Shown piece after piece: positions 34,453-44,479 of a DNA stretch of 64,000 bases (positions are counted from its first letter, which is position 1; each line of letters starts with the position of its first letter). The stretch lies in the NCBI GenBank assembly GCA_051293835.1, contig JBPKMA010000001.1, positions 186,001 through 250,000 of the forward strand. Direction: 5' to 3'. Below the pieces are notes generated by a model that was given only the letters and a program-made list of their open reading frames with translations, searched no databases and was not told where the DNA came from. A program made the position numbers and the translations under genes. Source of the DNA: DATLZU01 sp051293835. GTDB lineage: Bacteria; Nitrospirota; Nitrospiria; Nitrospirales; Nitrospiraceae.

Positions 34453-35658
34453 TTAGTATTTCTGGCTGGATGGTTTTCCGCTCGGCAGGTTGTACGGCGA
34501 AGCCAGGACGGATTTCCCGTCGGTCAGTCCCGTTTTCCCAACGATGACGACCTCGTCGTCGTCGGTCAATCCCTCTACCACTTCCACCCAGACTCCGTCG
34601 TCGATATCAGTTTTGATCGGTGTCCGATAGGCCTTGCCTTGCCGGACGACGAAGACTGATTTCACCTTGTCAGGTCCGTCCGCCGCGATCGCGGAAGGCG
34701 GAATGACGAGCGCTTTCAGATGTTCGCGTAAGAAAAATGTCGCGTTGACAAACATGCCTGGCTGAAGACGGCGGTCCTTGTTGGGCACGTCGATTTCGAC
34801 CAGCAACGTACGGGTTGCAGGGTCTAAGGCTTCAGTGGTGCGGGTGATGGCACCGGTGATTTCTTGGGCCGCCAGCTCCCGGGCCGTCAGGACGACCTTA
34901 ACGCCTGGCTTGGCCAGGAGGGCGGCTTCTTGCGGCACGCTGGCGTACACCCGGACGATATCCAAGTCCATGATGGTGTAGAGCGGGACGGCTTGAGTCG
35001 CCGACCCGGTGGCGGCCTGGATCATGGTGCCCGGGTCGGCGAAACGAGCTGTAATGACGCCCGAGAATGGGGCGTACACCTTGGTGTAGTCGAGCAGGGC
35101 GCGGCGGCTGTCCATGAGATATTTGGCCGCTTCGGCTGCCGCCTCCGCTACGTCCACGTCCTGCTTGGCGATGACGTCCGGATTTTCTTTCCACACATTG
35201 GCAAGGCGCTGGTAGGTGACCTTCTTGATCTTGTAATCCGCTTGGGCTTGCCGGTATTGTTCCTCGACTTCGGGCGCGTCGATCACCGCCAACAGTTGGC
35301 CCTTCTTCACCTGGTCGCCCTTATCAAACCCCATCCATTTCAAGTACCCCGGCACTTTGGCATACAGGGTCGCTTGGTACCAAGGCGAAACGTTGGCTGG
35401 AAGCGTCAGCGTTTGCGCGAGGTCCCGCCGTTGCGGTTTCAGCACCTGAACGGGAACTGCGGGTCCTTCGGTGAGAGCCGATTTGCCCGCCTCTCCGGTC
35501 AAGGCAGAACCCGGGGAGTCCGGGGATGAAGCCGGCTGGGTCGCTGATGTGGCCGTGGAGGTGTGGTCCCTGGTCGAAACGACCACCCAGATGAGCAAGG
35601 CGATTACGCCGACACCCACCCAAAGGAGAAATTTGATGTTGAGTTGGGGTGGCATCAT
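34453..35658 (-). CDS. RND efflux membrane-fusion (adaptor) protein
   Basis: About 401 residues from the ATG at 35658; a second ATG follows immediately. It has an N-terminal membrane anchor (FLLWVGVGVIALLIWVVVS), a lipoyl-like half-motif region (PWYQATLYAKVPGYLKWM; YAPFSGVITARFADPGTMIQ), an alpha hairpin between them and a beta-barrel part. It is a periplasmic adaptor linking the RND pump to TolC. It lies 43 bases after the pump gene. The pump substrate cannot be read. Confidence 0.92.
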   Translation of the reverse strand: MMPPQLNIKFLLWVGVGVIALLIWVVVSTRDHTSTATSATQPASSPDSPGSALTGEAGKSALTEGPAVPVQVLKPQRRDLAQTLTLPANVSPWYQATLYAKVPGYLKWMGFDKGDQVKKGQLLAVIDAPEVEEQYRQAQADYKIKKVTYQRLANVWKENPDVIAKQDVDVAEAAAEAAKYLMDSRRALLDYTKVYAPFSGVITARFADPGTMIQAATGSATQAVPLYTIMDLDIVRVYASVPQEAALLAKPGVKVVLTARELAAQEITGAITRTTEALDPATRTLLVEIDVPNKDRRLQPGMFVNATFFLREHLKALVIPPSAIAADGPDKVKSVFVVRQGKAYRTPIKTDIDDGVWVEVVEGLTDDDEVVIVGKTGLTDGKSVLASPYNLPSGKPSSQKY

Positions 35659-35701
35659 GGCCCGGTGTCGGAACGACAAACTCTTTTTACCTTTTACCTT
35701 T

Positions 35702-38700
35702 TTACGCGGAAGCGCCCGGCGATGCAACCTGCTTGCCCGTCGAGCGCGTGCGGGCGATCGCGTGCAACACGGGAATGAAGAGCAACGTCATGAATGTTGA
35801 GACCAGCAACCCGCCGATGACAGCCCGCGCCAGCGGCATATTGGCCTCGCTGCCTTCGCCGAGACCCAACGCCATCGGTGCGAGTCCAAGAATGGTTGCC
35901 AGCGAGGTCATCAGGATCGGGCGGATGCGCAGCCGACCGGCTTCCACGACGGCGTCTTCCAACGGCACCCCCTCGCGCAGTCGATTGTTCGCGAAGTCAA
36001 CGAGCAACACGCTGTTGGAGATCACGATCCCGATCATCATCAACGTGCCGATCAGGGATTCGAGATTAACCGAGGTGCCGGTCAAAAGCAGCATCCAAAT
36101 TACACCGATGAAGCCGAGTGGCACCGAGAACAGGATAATCAACGGATCGAGATAGGACCGGAAAAGCCCCACCATGACCAGATAGATCAGAAGAACGGCC
36201 AAGGGTAACACTCCGCTAAATCCCTTGAGCGCGGCGCGCATCCCATCCACTTCACCCCGAAACAACACATTCACGTCCTTCGGCAGCTCGACCGTTCGAA
36301 GCGCCTCTTCTATCTGACCGGCAATTCGGCCTAAGTCGTTCCCAAGGACGCTCATGAGCACGTCCATTGTCCGCTGGAGGTTGTAGTGATCCACCGTCTC
36401 CGGCCCGGTCTTGCGGGTGACCTCCACGAGGTCCCGCAGGAGCACCGGTGCGTCCTTGGCGCCGGCGAGCTGGGGCAACGACGGGCGTTGCGGGAAGGGC
36501 GTCTGTTGCAAGGCTAAGGCACTGCCTCGGTCGGTCGAGGAGACAGCGCTCGCGAGCCCGGGTTGCTCGACGTGGGTGCCGACAAGGGGGGTATTGAGAA
36601 AGTCCTCGAAATGGATCAGAGTCTGCTCCGGATACTGGGCGACGACGAAGTACGCGTTGTTTGATTTGGGATCGATCCAGTAGCCGGGATTGAGCGTGAG
36701 GTTGGAGCTGAGACCGGTCACCAGGTCCATCACCACCTGCTGTTCGTTGAGCCCGAGATAAGCGGACTTGGCGCGGTTCACCTCCAGGTGCAACTCCGGG
36801 TAGTTCATACCTTGCCGTACGTGCACGTCGACGGTGCCGGGCACCTGCGCCGCTATGTCGCGAATGCGGGCGGCGGCCTCGGCCACTTGGGTGAGCTGGG
36901 GGCCGCTGACCTTGATGTCAATGGGGGCTGCCAGACCGAAGTTGATGACGTCGCTGACGATGCCGCCGGTTTGAAAGAAGAACTTGAGGCCAGGAAATTG
37001 CCGGGTCAGCCGGGCGCGAAGGCGGCTGATGAGGGCATCGGTGTGCTCGTGATGGTTGCGGGTCAGGCTGACGAGAAGAAAGGCCTGGTGGGGACCGTTG
37101 ACCGGGGTGAAGAGGACCATCCAACCGTGTGGCAGCCCAATGTTGGCGACGATCTGATCGAGGTCGGCGACGGGGATTTCCTGACGGAGGACGTCTTCGA
37201 TCTGGCCGATGAGGGCCTCGGTGGTCTCGACGCGGGTGCCTTCGGGGGCGGCGACGTGGAGGATGAACTGGCCGGTGTCTACCTTGGGGAAGAATTCCGT
37301 GGCCAGACGGGGAGTCAACAGCAGGGAGCCGACAAAGAGGGCACTCACGCCGGCCACCACCACCGCCTTGTGCCGCAGACACCACCGCAAGACCGTTATA
37401 TAACGCTTGACGAACGGGTCGAATAGGTTCAGTCGGTGCCACCAGGCGGTCAACCGTCCGGTGTGACTGGCTCCCTGTTCTCCAGGTCTGTGCTGTTCGC
37501 TCCGGAGTAACCATTCCATTGCAACCGGCGCGACAGTCAGCGCTACCACGAACGAGGCTATCATCGAGTAGGCGACGGCGAGGGCCAGAGGCACAAACAG
37601 AAATTTGATGACGCCGGTGAAAAACGCGATCGGCAAGAAGACCAGGAATACCGTCACAGTGATGATGAACATCGGCATGGCCACTTCCGTCACCGCGTCC
37701 TCCGCCGCCTGCCTCGACGACTTGCCCATTGCCATGTGGCGGTGGGTGTTCTCCACGACAACGATTGCGTCGTCGACTAGCCGGCCGACTGCGAGGGCCA
37801 ACCCGCCCAGCGTCATGATGTTCACGGTATGGCCGGTAAAATACAGACCGATGAAGGCGGCGGTCACCGAGAGCGGAATGGCGAGCGTGATAATGAGGGT
37901 CGAGCGCAGACTACCGAGAAAGAGGAGGACCATGAGGCAGGCGAGCCCCCCGCCCAACAGTCCCTCATGCTCTAACGTCCGGATGGCCTGCCGGATGTAG
38001 AGGGATTGATCGAAAATCAGTTTGACCACCAAATCCTTCGGCAATCCCACGAGCTTCGGCAGCGTGGCCTTGATTCCATCGATCACCTGGATCGTGTTCG
38101 CCCCCGCCTGCTTCATAATCGGCAGATACACCGCCCGCCGCCCGTTGATCCGTACCACGTTGCTTTGGATCATCGTAGAGTCGGCCGCCCGGCCCACGTC
38201 CTTGAGCAGGATCGGCACGCCGTTGACCACCTTGATCGGAATCTCGTTCATCTGCTCGACGAACTGGATCAAGCTGTTGGTGTAGACGTTGTAGTCGAAC
38301 TCGCCGATCTTGACGCTGCCGGCGGGGAGTAGGAGGCTTTGAGCATTGACGGCATTGACGACATCGTGGGTGGACAATCCCCGAGCCAGCATGCGTTCGC
38401 GGTCCAGGAACACGGTGATCTGGCGGACCGTGCCCCCGAAACTGGGGGCGACGAAGATCCCGGGCACGTTAGCCAGTTGCGGTCGTACGCCATAGTAGGC
38501 CAAATCGCGGACTTCTTTTTCGCCCAGGGTTTCGCTGCTCACGGTGAGGGTGCCAATGGGGAGGCTAGCAGCGCCGAACTTGATGATGATGGGCGGGAAG
38601 ATGCCCTGCGGCAAATAGCGCAGGGCTGAGTAGGTGAGGCTGGTGATTTCGGCCATGCCGGCGTTGACGTCGTAGGAGGGATGGAAATAGACCTTGATCA

Positions 38701-38962
38701 AGCTGACGCCGGGCAGGGAGCGGGACTCGATGTGCTCGATGTAGGAGGCTTGCAGGTAGAGCTGCTCCAGACGCAGCGTGATGGCGCCTTCGATCTCGGA
38801 GGGCCCCATGCCTTTGTAGAAGGTGGCGACGGCCACCACGGGCAGGTTGATCTCGGGGAAAATGTCCACGACCATGTTCTGGTAGGACACTACGCCCAGG
38901 ATCACGACAATCAGGCTGATCGCTACCACCGCATATGGATTGTTCAGCGAAGCGCGGATCAT
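35702..38962 (-). CDS. RND-family efflux transporter permease
   Basis: 1086 residues, the full length for HAE1/AcrB-type proteins. The first helix (NPYAVVAISLIVVILGVVSYQNM) is followed by a large periplasmic loop, a central cluster of helices with GLALAVGRLVDDAIVVVENTHRH (the conserved proton-relay Asp pair) and a second loop and helix set. It is an inner-membrane proton-driven exporter. The pump, adaptor and outer channel are in the order 5'-permease, adaptor, TolC-3'. Resemblance is to general RND permeases; the substrate is unknown. Confidence 0.93.
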   Translation of the reverse strand: MIRASLNNPYAVVAISLIVVILGVVSYQNMVVDIFPEINLPVVAVATFYKGMGPSEIEGAITLRLEQLYLQASYIEHIESRSLPGVSLIKVYFHPSYDVNAGMAEITSLTYSALRYLPQGIFPPIIIKFGAASLPIGTLTVSSETLGEKEVRDLAYYGVRPQLANVPGIFVAPSFGGTVRQITVFLDRERMLARGLSTHDVVNAVNAQSLLLPAGSVKIGEFDYNVYTNSLIQFVEQMNEIPIKVVNGVPILLKDVGRAADSTMIQSNVVRINGRRAVYLPIMKQAGANTIQVIDGIKATLPKLVGLPKDLVVKLIFDQSLYIRQAIRTLEHEGLLGGGLACLMVLLFLGSLRSTLIITLAIPLSVTAAFIGLYFTGHTVNIMTLGGLALAVGRLVDDAIVVVENTHRHMAMGKSSRQAAEDAVTEVAMPMFIITVTVFLVFLPIAFFTGVIKFLFVPLALAVAYSMIASFVVALTVAPVAMEWLLRSEQHRPGEQGASHTGRLTAWWHRLNLFDPFVKRYITVLRWCLRHKAVVVAGVSALFVGSLLLTPRLATEFFPKVDTGQFILHVAAPEGTRVETTEALIGQIEDVLRQEIPVADLDQIVANIGLPHGWMVLFTPVNGPHQAFLLVSLTRNHHEHTDALISRLRARLTRQFPGLKFFFQTGGIVSDVINFGLAAPIDIKVSGPQLTQVAEAAARIRDIAAQVPGTVDVHVRQGMNYPELHLEVNRAKSAYLGLNEQQVVMDLVTGLSSNLTLNPGYWIDPKSNNAYFVVAQYPEQTLIHFEDFLNTPLVGTHVEQPGLASAVSSTDRGSALALQQTPFPQRPSLPQLAGAKDAPVLLRDLVEVTRKTGPETVDHYNLQRTMDVLMSVLGNDLGRIAGQIEEALRTVELPKDVNVLFRGEVDGMRAALKGFSGVLPLAVLLIYLVMVGLFRSYLDPLIILFSVPLGFIGVIWMLLLTGTSVNLESLIGTLMMIGIVISNSVLLVDFANNRLREGVPLEDAVVEAGRLRIRPILMTSLATILGLAPMALGLGEGSEANMPLARAVIGGLLVSTFMTLLFIPVLHAIARTRSTGKQVASPGASA

Positions 38963-39039
38963 GATAGCTAGAGCGCCCCTTCTCCGGCCAGGAGTTCTTC
39001 ATGCCGGAAATGGGAGAGGCAAACCCACACGGACTGTTC

Positions 39040-39515
39040 TTATCGCATCAGCACGGTGCCCGTCTCACTCCAGTAATAAAAAGGTGGTTGAACAAGGTGA
39101 CTGAGGGTGCCACGAATCTGGGCGCCTGCGCGATCGGCCGGTACTTGACGCTAACGAGGTGTCGCCTGGCCTGTGTCGGTGTCCATCTTGCCGTTTGCTC
39201 GCACCCAAAAGGATTACATCGAGGTCGTCGCGCCGAACTGGAGGTGATCCGTAGGGCCCGTATGCGAATTCGAGCGAAGGCTCTTGAACGCTGTACAGAG
39301 GAAGTGATCTCCGCGCTTCCGGTCCGAAAAGAACCGAAAACGGTTGCCGAAGGAGGGCTCCCCGATCTGGGGAAAAAATAAACGGACGCAGCAGAACCTG
39401 CTGCCCTTTGGCTGGATATCGACTGCCGTGTGTAGGATCGGGCCACGCGAGAACGGAGCCCAACCGTTCCGGTATTTCCGCCTCTCTTCGTCGGAGGGCG
39501 CCCAGCTTCATGCGT
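39040..39515 (-). pseudogene. Decayed, internally deleted copy of the 43.3-44.4 kb outer-membrane gene
   Basis: One minus-strand frame translates to APSDEERRKYRNGWAPFSRG, AVDIQPKG and FFPQIGEPSFGNRF, matching TPSDEEIAKYRKSWNPFSHG, AVDIQPKG and LFSQIGANSFDNQL of the intact gene. It also keeps TSM-stop-SFWVRAN against ISMNAFWAREN and ends YYWSETGTVLMR plus TAA, against WYWSKTGKVMMR plus stop. Another frame keeps VSVKYRPIAQ against VIVKYRPMIQ. Stops and frameshifts, loss of the signal peptide and an internal deletion of roughly 150-170 residues mark it as dead. Open frames on either strand here are by-products. Confidence 0.85.
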
Positions 39516-39699
39516 GAGCAAGTCTGGCGCCGATGGCCTGCGCCACCAGCGTCCACACAACCAAGCGACACTGTCATCCGCACGGAAGTTCCCAGGTTTT
39601 CCTGTCGCCTTACCTCTGAGGTGCGTCTGTCCGAGCGCGATCCCGCTATCGTTGGACGGGACAGGCGCTCCTGTGAATCTGGCGGGCAAGACACGCTGG

Positions 39700-40164
39700 T
39701 CAGCATCGGGATTCGGCCGGGTCGGGAAGTCGATTCCAGTGGAGCCAGTGTCGACAGAGGTCGTGGGCAAGATCGGAGAGTTCGTCGAAGGTCCCGGGCT
39801 TCACGATGTAGGCCGATGCTCCCGCCTCGTAACAGGCACGGATGTCACGCGGGTTCTCCGAAGTGGTCAGCATGACGATAGGGATAATGGGCAGGCGTGC
39901 ATCGGCTCGAAGCCGGTCTATCAATTCGATACCGGTCATGTCTCTGAGATGCAGGTCCAGAATGATCAATTGGGGGAACGTGGGGTGCGGCGAACTGGCC
40001 TGGGTTTGCAGTACCGCCAGGGCGGATTCGGCATTGTGCAGAGCCACGGTTGACTCGCCGAACCTTTGCCGCGCGATCGCTTCCTGCAAGAGTTCGCACT
40101 CGCCTCGGTTGTCCTCGACTAGCAGAATGCGCTTACCGGCTGCTGCGGTCGGGCAGTGCATCAT
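39700..40164 (-). CDS. Stand-alone response regulator, Rcp1/CheY-like
   Basis: 154 residues from the ATG at 40164 (GGAGGTGC upstream). It consists only of a receiver domain: LLVEDNRGECELLQ, phospho-Asp in LIILDLHLRDMTG, LTTSENP and the Lys in YIVKPGTF. This form is typical of Rcp1-like regulators that shuttle phosphate from phytochrome-type kinases. The HisKA of the kinase at 41.7-43.3 kb is of that type, so the two could be partners. No output domain. Confidence 0.88.
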   Translation of the reverse strand: MMHCPTAAAGKRILLVEDNRGECELLQEAIARQRFGESTVALHNAESALAVLQTQASSPHPTFPQLIILDLHLRDMTGIELIDRLRADARLPIIPIVMLTTSENPRDIRACYEAGASAYIVKPGTFDELSDLAHDLCRHWLHWNRLPDPAESRC

Positions 40165-40381
40165 GCACCTCCGTGCTGGGTGAATTCGAGGGTCTTCCAT
40201 GAGCAAGCGACATGCCGAATCGGGTTGGCGGGGAACACACTGGAGTGCCGATCGGAACCCATTGAGCGATCGGGGGAAGAGCTCTTTGGACAAAGCATGG
40301 GCGGACGCTGAAGGAGTGGTCACAAGGCTACACTCTGGACAAATTCCAGAGAGAACAGGAATTTCTCCAGGAGCCGAAGCG

Positions 40382-41737
40382 TTACTCCATTACCCCGTAC
40401 TTGCGCAGTCTTGTGAGGAGCGTCTTATAATCGATGCCGAGTGTGCGGGCCGCCTGAGTTTTATTCCCACCGTGCTCTTTGAGGATGCGAAGGATATGTT
40501 CCCGTTCGGCTTCGTCCAACGAACGCGGAGTTGCGGTGCGACAAGAGACCTGCTCATGTACGGGAGGCAACAGGGCTGCCAGTTCGTCCGGTTCGATGGT
40601 TGGTGCGGCGTCTGGCGGCGACAGGAGGATGAGACGCTCGATCACATTGCGGAGTTCCCTTACGTTGCCCGGCCACGGATAGGCGGCCAGGCGCTCGATC
40701 GACGGTTTGGACAAGGTGCGAGGCGGCGAGCCCGGCAATCGAAGCGTCTGGAGGAAGTGTTCCGCCAGGAGAGGAATATCTTCTGGCCGTTCTCGTAAGG
40801 GCGGTACACGGAGCGTCACGGTATTGATTCGGTACAACAGGTCGTCTCGAAATCGGCCAGCTAAGACAAGCTCCTGCAGGTCGCGGTTGGTCGCCCCGAT
40901 GAATCGAACATCGGCCGTCAAGATTCTTGTCCCGCCGACTTGACGGTACTCTCCTCGATCTAGCACCCGCAGCACGCTCACTTGCATCGGCCCGCTCATC
41001 TCGCCGATCTCGTCCAGAAACAAGGTGCCACTCTCAGCTGCGGCGATCAGGCCAGATTTCGGAGCGACGGCGCCGGTGAACGCACCTTTTTCGTATCCGA
41101 ACAGCTCGCTTTCCAACAGATCGCCCTTCACTGTTCCGCAATTGACAGCCAGAAACGGAGCCTCACGGCGGAGGCTGAGCGTGTGAATGGTTCGTGCGAT
41201 CCATTCCTTGCCAGTGCCAGTTTCCCCCTGAATCAATACCGGCGCATTGGACGGCGCGATCTTCTGCACCAGCTCCATCAGCCGTCGCCAAGCCGGGCTG
41301 ATACCGTGGACCATCCGGTCGGCGCGACGGGCGGCTGACTCCAGACGAAATGCGAGGTTTTCGCGCCGGAGCGCCCGCACAGTCTTCAGCTTAGCCAACG
41401 CCGCGGCAACCTGCGACCCGTCGAACGGCGTTTCCTTGACGAGAAAGTCCCAGGCCCCCGCTTTAATGGCCTCGACGGCGGCTCGAATTTCGCCATATCC
41501 GGTCAGCACGATCACATCTACATCCGGTTGATGTTCGCGCACCCATCCCAACACGGCACGCCCGTCCATGCCGGGCATGCGGAGGTCGGTGATGACACAG
41601 TCGTACAACGAGGCCTGGAGCGCATCCAGGCCGGCCTGACCGCGGTCGACGGCGGTGACGGTGCACCCCTCCTGACGCAGCGTCTCTTCCAGCGTCAGCC
41701 GGACGAATTCTTCATCATCGATGACGAGCACCTTCAC
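40382..41737 (-). CDS. NtrC-family sigma54-dependent response regulator
   Basis: 451 residues from the GTG at 41737, which overlaps the TGA of the kinase gene (GTGA). Receiver with VIDDEEF and CVITDLRMPGMDG; AAA+ domain with GETGTGKE and a canonical GAFTGA loop (YEKGAFTGAV); C-terminal Fis-type HTH with NKTQAARTLGIDYKTLLTRLRKYG. It should activate sigma54 promoters in response to the coupled kinase. Candidate targets are the adjacent efflux or outer-membrane genes; no -24/-12 element was found with confidence. Confidence 0.94.
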   Translation of the reverse strand: MKVLVIDDEEFVRLTLEETLRQEGCTVTAVDRGQAGLDALQASLYDCVITDLRMPGMDGRAVLGWVREHQPDVDVIVLTGYGEIRAAVEAIKAGAWDFLVKETPFDGSQVAAALAKLKTVRALRRENLAFRLESAARRADRMVHGISPAWRRLMELVQKIAPSNAPVLIQGETGTGKEWIARTIHTLSLRREAPFLAVNCGTVKGDLLESELFGYEKGAFTGAVAPKSGLIAAAESGTLFLDEIGEMSGPMQVSVLRVLDRGEYRQVGGTRILTADVRFIGATNRDLQELVLAGRFRDDLLYRINTVTLRVPPLRERPEDIPLLAEHFLQTLRLPGSPPRTLSKPSIERLAAYPWPGNVRELRNVIERLILLSPPDAAPTIEPDELAALLPPVHEQVSCRTATPRSLDEAEREHILRILKEHGGNKTQAARTLGIDYKTLLTRLRKYGVME

Positions 41738-43299
41738 GGAACGTCCTTCGTCATCGGGAAGGCGAGATAGAATACGCTCCCTTTGCCGGGCGAGGATTCC
41801 GCCCACACCCGTCCCCCGTGTTTCTCCATGACCAATTTCACTATCGCCAAGCCAACCCCCGTTCCTTCAAATTCAGACGAGGTGTGCAGGCGCTCGAACA
41901 AGCCAAAGATGCGTTCGGCCTCTTTCGGGTCGAACCCGATGCCATTGTCCCTGAACCAAAGCACGTAGTCCTGATTCGTCACCGCACCGCCGATCCGGAT
42001 CTCCGGCGATGCGACACCGCGTGAGAACTTCAGCGCATTGTCCAAAACGTTGACAACGGCCTGTCTGATCACTGCGGGATCGCCCTGGATTGAGGCGGCC
42101 GGTAGATCGATGGTGACGGCCGGTGCCGGAGATGGCACAGATTGCAGGCGATCCGAGACCACAGCGTGAACCAGCGCTCGCAGATCGACGCGGACCCTGG
42201 GCAAGGTCTGTTGCTCGAGCCTGGAATAGCGAAGCAGGGCGTCGATCAGGGCGGTCATTTGCAGCGCGGATGAGTGGATCTTCGCGACATAGCCCAAGGC
42301 TGTCTCATCCATCGTCCCGCCAAACTTGCGTTTGAACAGCGAGGAAAACCCTTCGATCTCGCGCAGCGGCGCCTTAAGGTCGTGCGCAACGGAGTACGTA
42401 AAGGCTTCCAATTCCTTGGTCTTGCGTTCCAACGCGCGAGTGCGTTCCCGCAAGGCGGCCAGCATGGCGATGAGCGAGGTGGAGAGCATGCCGACTTCGT
42501 CCTTGGAATGCCATGCATCGAACGAGGCCGACAGATCGTTACGGGCGACCCGATCCGCCTTCGTGGCAAGACGTTTGAGCGGCTGGGCGATTTGTTTGTT
42601 GAAAAGAACGTACGTCGCTGTAATGACCAAGGCCAGCAGCGCCACCAAGGCCAGAGCCACTGCACGAGCCCGGCTGACCAGCAAATCCCCTTCGCGTTTC
42701 ATTTCCACGTCGATGCGAACGTGCGCGTCCATGAGCTGATCGAGTCCGTTGGTGAGTTCCCCGATCAGGCGATCCGCCACTGACAAAGACGAGGAAAAGC
42801 CCGGTGCAGCCGCGCGCGCCGTGGCCAGATAGGTGCTCCAATTCGCCGCCAACATCCGGACAGCTGAGTCGATCCGCCGTATGGCGGCATCTTCCTGATC
42901 GGCTAAGGCGGTTTGGTGATGCTCGGTCAACATCCGGTAGAGGATAGGATGGGTGCGAGCGGCATGCATGGAGCGGTACAGGTCGAGCGCTTCCTTGATC
43001 GCGGCCGCATGCTTGTTGAGCCGTCCAATGACCTCTTCAAGATCTCCGGATGACTTCCCTTCTAGGAACACACGGTAGGCCAGGTTCATCTCCGACGTTT
43101 CCCGCTGCATGGCTGCGGCGGTGATGATCGCCGGAACAGTGATCCGCCGATGCCGGTCGACATAACTGTTGACGCGGACGAGATAGACCAGGATGGCGGC
43201 CAGGCTAAATGCCAGCACGACCAGCATGACGCTGAAGGAGAGAACGAGCTTCTGGCCGATCGTGAGATGGCGAAACCAACGCATCAGCACGCCGCGCAT
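41734..43299 (-). CDS. Membrane sensor histidine kinase with HAMP domain
   Basis: 521 residues. Two membrane helices (about residues 17-39 and 215-237) enclose a helical periplasmic sensor of the four-helix-bundle/CHASE3 kind. HAMP follows (NKQIAQPLKRLATKADRVARN), then HisKA (SVAHDLKAPLREIEGFSS) and HATPase (WFRDNGIGFDPKEAERIFGLFERLH; GTGVGLAIVKLVMEKHGG). The gene is translationally coupled to the NtrC regulator. The signal is unknown. It follows the outer-membrane gene on the same strand, 35 bases away. Confidence 0.92.
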   Translation of the reverse strand: MRGVLMRWFRHLTIGQKLVLSFSVMLVVLAFSLAAILVYLVRVNSYVDRHRRITVPAIITAAAMQRETSEMNLAYRVFLEGKSSGDLEEVIGRLNKHAAAIKEALDLYRSMHAARTHPILYRMLTEHHQTALADQEDAAIRRIDSAVRMLAANWSTYLATARAAAPGFSSSLSVADRLIGELTNGLDQLMDAHVRIDVEMKREGDLLVSRARAVALALVALLALVITATYVLFNKQIAQPLKRLATKADRVARNDLSASFDAWHSKDEVGMLSTSLIAMLAALRERTRALERKTKELEAFTYSVAHDLKAPLREIEGFSSLFKRKFGGTMDETALGYVAKIHSSALQMTALIDALLRYSRLEQQTLPRVRVDLRALVHAVVSDRLQSVPSPAPAVTIDLPAASIQGDPAVIRQAVVNVLDNALKFSRGVASPEIRIGGAVTNQDYVLWFRDNGIGFDPKEAERIFGLFERLHTSSEFEGTGVGLAIVKLVMEKHGGRVWAESSPGKGSVFYLAFPMTKDVP

Positions 43300-43334
43300 G
43301 GTCTAACGTACCATAGCGGCGGAAGCGGTGCCAG

Positions 43335-44381
43335 CTACCGCATCATGACCTTGCCAGTCTTGCTCCAGTACCAGAAAAGCGAAATGTTGGGATACATGGC
43401 ATTGATGGCGTTTTGGCCAGCCACGGTAAACAGACAGCCGGCTGCGGCGACCCATTGCTCGCCCATCCGCCACTGTAAAGCCGGCTCTACCCCAATAATC
43501 GTGAACCCGTTGCGCTGGCCGCGGTTGATGACATGTCCGTCCGCCCGCCAGGTCAGCCCATGCAACATGCTGACTTCGACGTTGTAGCCGAGGCCCCGTG
43601 TGTCGTCGAGGATGTGCTCGAAGATCAGCCGCGTGTTGATGACGTCCCCAGTATAGGTTGGCATGCCGGAATCGCTGCCGGGAGCAGAGTAGGTGTAAAA
43701 CACGGCGGCATTCAATCGAAAGGGCTGAATGTTCTTCCGCACCATGATTCCTTGAGTAATCCCCAGTTCGCCAAACCGGGTGTTGGGGAGCCGGCCCAGC
43801 GGTGCGAACCCGCCGGGGGGCCGCTCCGTGCGGGTCATCCAACGACTGGTTGGAAGGACAACTTGACTGAAGTGCGTGAACGACGGGCGCCATCCGTCAG
43901 GGTCTTGAATCATCGGGCGGTATTTGACGATCACCGAGGTATCGCCCAGCCCGGTGTCAGTGGTCATCTGGGTGTTCTCTCTCGCCCAGAAAGCATTCAT
44001 CGAGATGGCGGTACCCAGCTCGAGATGGTTGGTGAGTCCATAGGAGGCGTTGACGGATGGTGAGAGCGCATAGAGATGAACCGGGCCATGCTTGCTGGAG
44101 GAGGCGAAGCCGAGTTGGTTGTCAAAGCTGTTCGCGCCGATTTGGGAAAACAAAAATTCACGGACCGACAATTGGCCTTTTGGCTGAATGTCGACGGCTT
44201 GAAGAAGGACGGGGCCGTGGGAAAACGGGTTCCAACTCTTACGGTATTTGGCGATTTCCTCGTCGGAGGGTGTCCATTCCAGCGCCTGCGTCAATGAAGG
44301 AGCCAGGAACAGGATGACGAGGATGATGGCTCCCAGACGTCCGATGCTGATGATGCTAATAAAAAGTAAAGGCATTGGCAC
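43335..44381 (-). CDS. Outer-membrane beta-barrel protein, phenol-degradation MetA-like
   Basis: 348 residues with a signal peptide (cleavage near SLTQALEW). The rest consists of amphipathic strands with aromatic girdles, as in transporter-like barrels of the phenol_MetA_deg type (SVNASYGLTNHLELGTAIS, DTSVIVKYRPMIQ). It ends in WYWSKTGKVMMR, not a terminal Phe. It may be co-transcribed with the kinase pair downstream. A decayed second copy lies at 39.0-39.5 kb. The transported substrate is unknown. Confidence 0.7.
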   Translation of the reverse strand: MPMPLLFISIISIGRLGAIILVILFLAPSLTQALEWTPSDEEIAKYRKSWNPFSHGPVLLQAVDIQPKGQLSVREFLFSQIGANSFDNQLGFASSSKHGPVHLYALSPSVNASYGLTNHLELGTAISMNAFWARENTQMTTDTGLGDTSVIVKYRPMIQDPDGWRPSFTHFSQVVLPTSRWMTRTERPPGGFAPLGRLPNTRFGELGITQGIMVRKNIQPFRLNAAVFYTYSAPGSDSGMPTYTGDVINTRLIFEHILDDTRGLGYNVEVSMLHGLTWRADGHVINRGQRNGFTIIGVEPALQWRMGEQWVAAAGCLFTVAGQNAINAMYPNISLFWYWSKTGKVMMR

Positions 44382-44479
44382 TGTCTTATATTTTATAGTA
44401 TTTTGATTGGTTTTGTAGAATTTAGATGAATATTGGCTAGTTTATCAACAAGTTAAAGGCCGCTGCGATTGAGAGGTGT

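Noticed and set aside
39001..39381. 126-residue open frame on the plus strand and 213-240-residue frames on the minus strand
   Set aside because: The region is a decayed copy of the 43.3 kb gene. These frames mix pieces of it in wrong phases and carry no intact protein.
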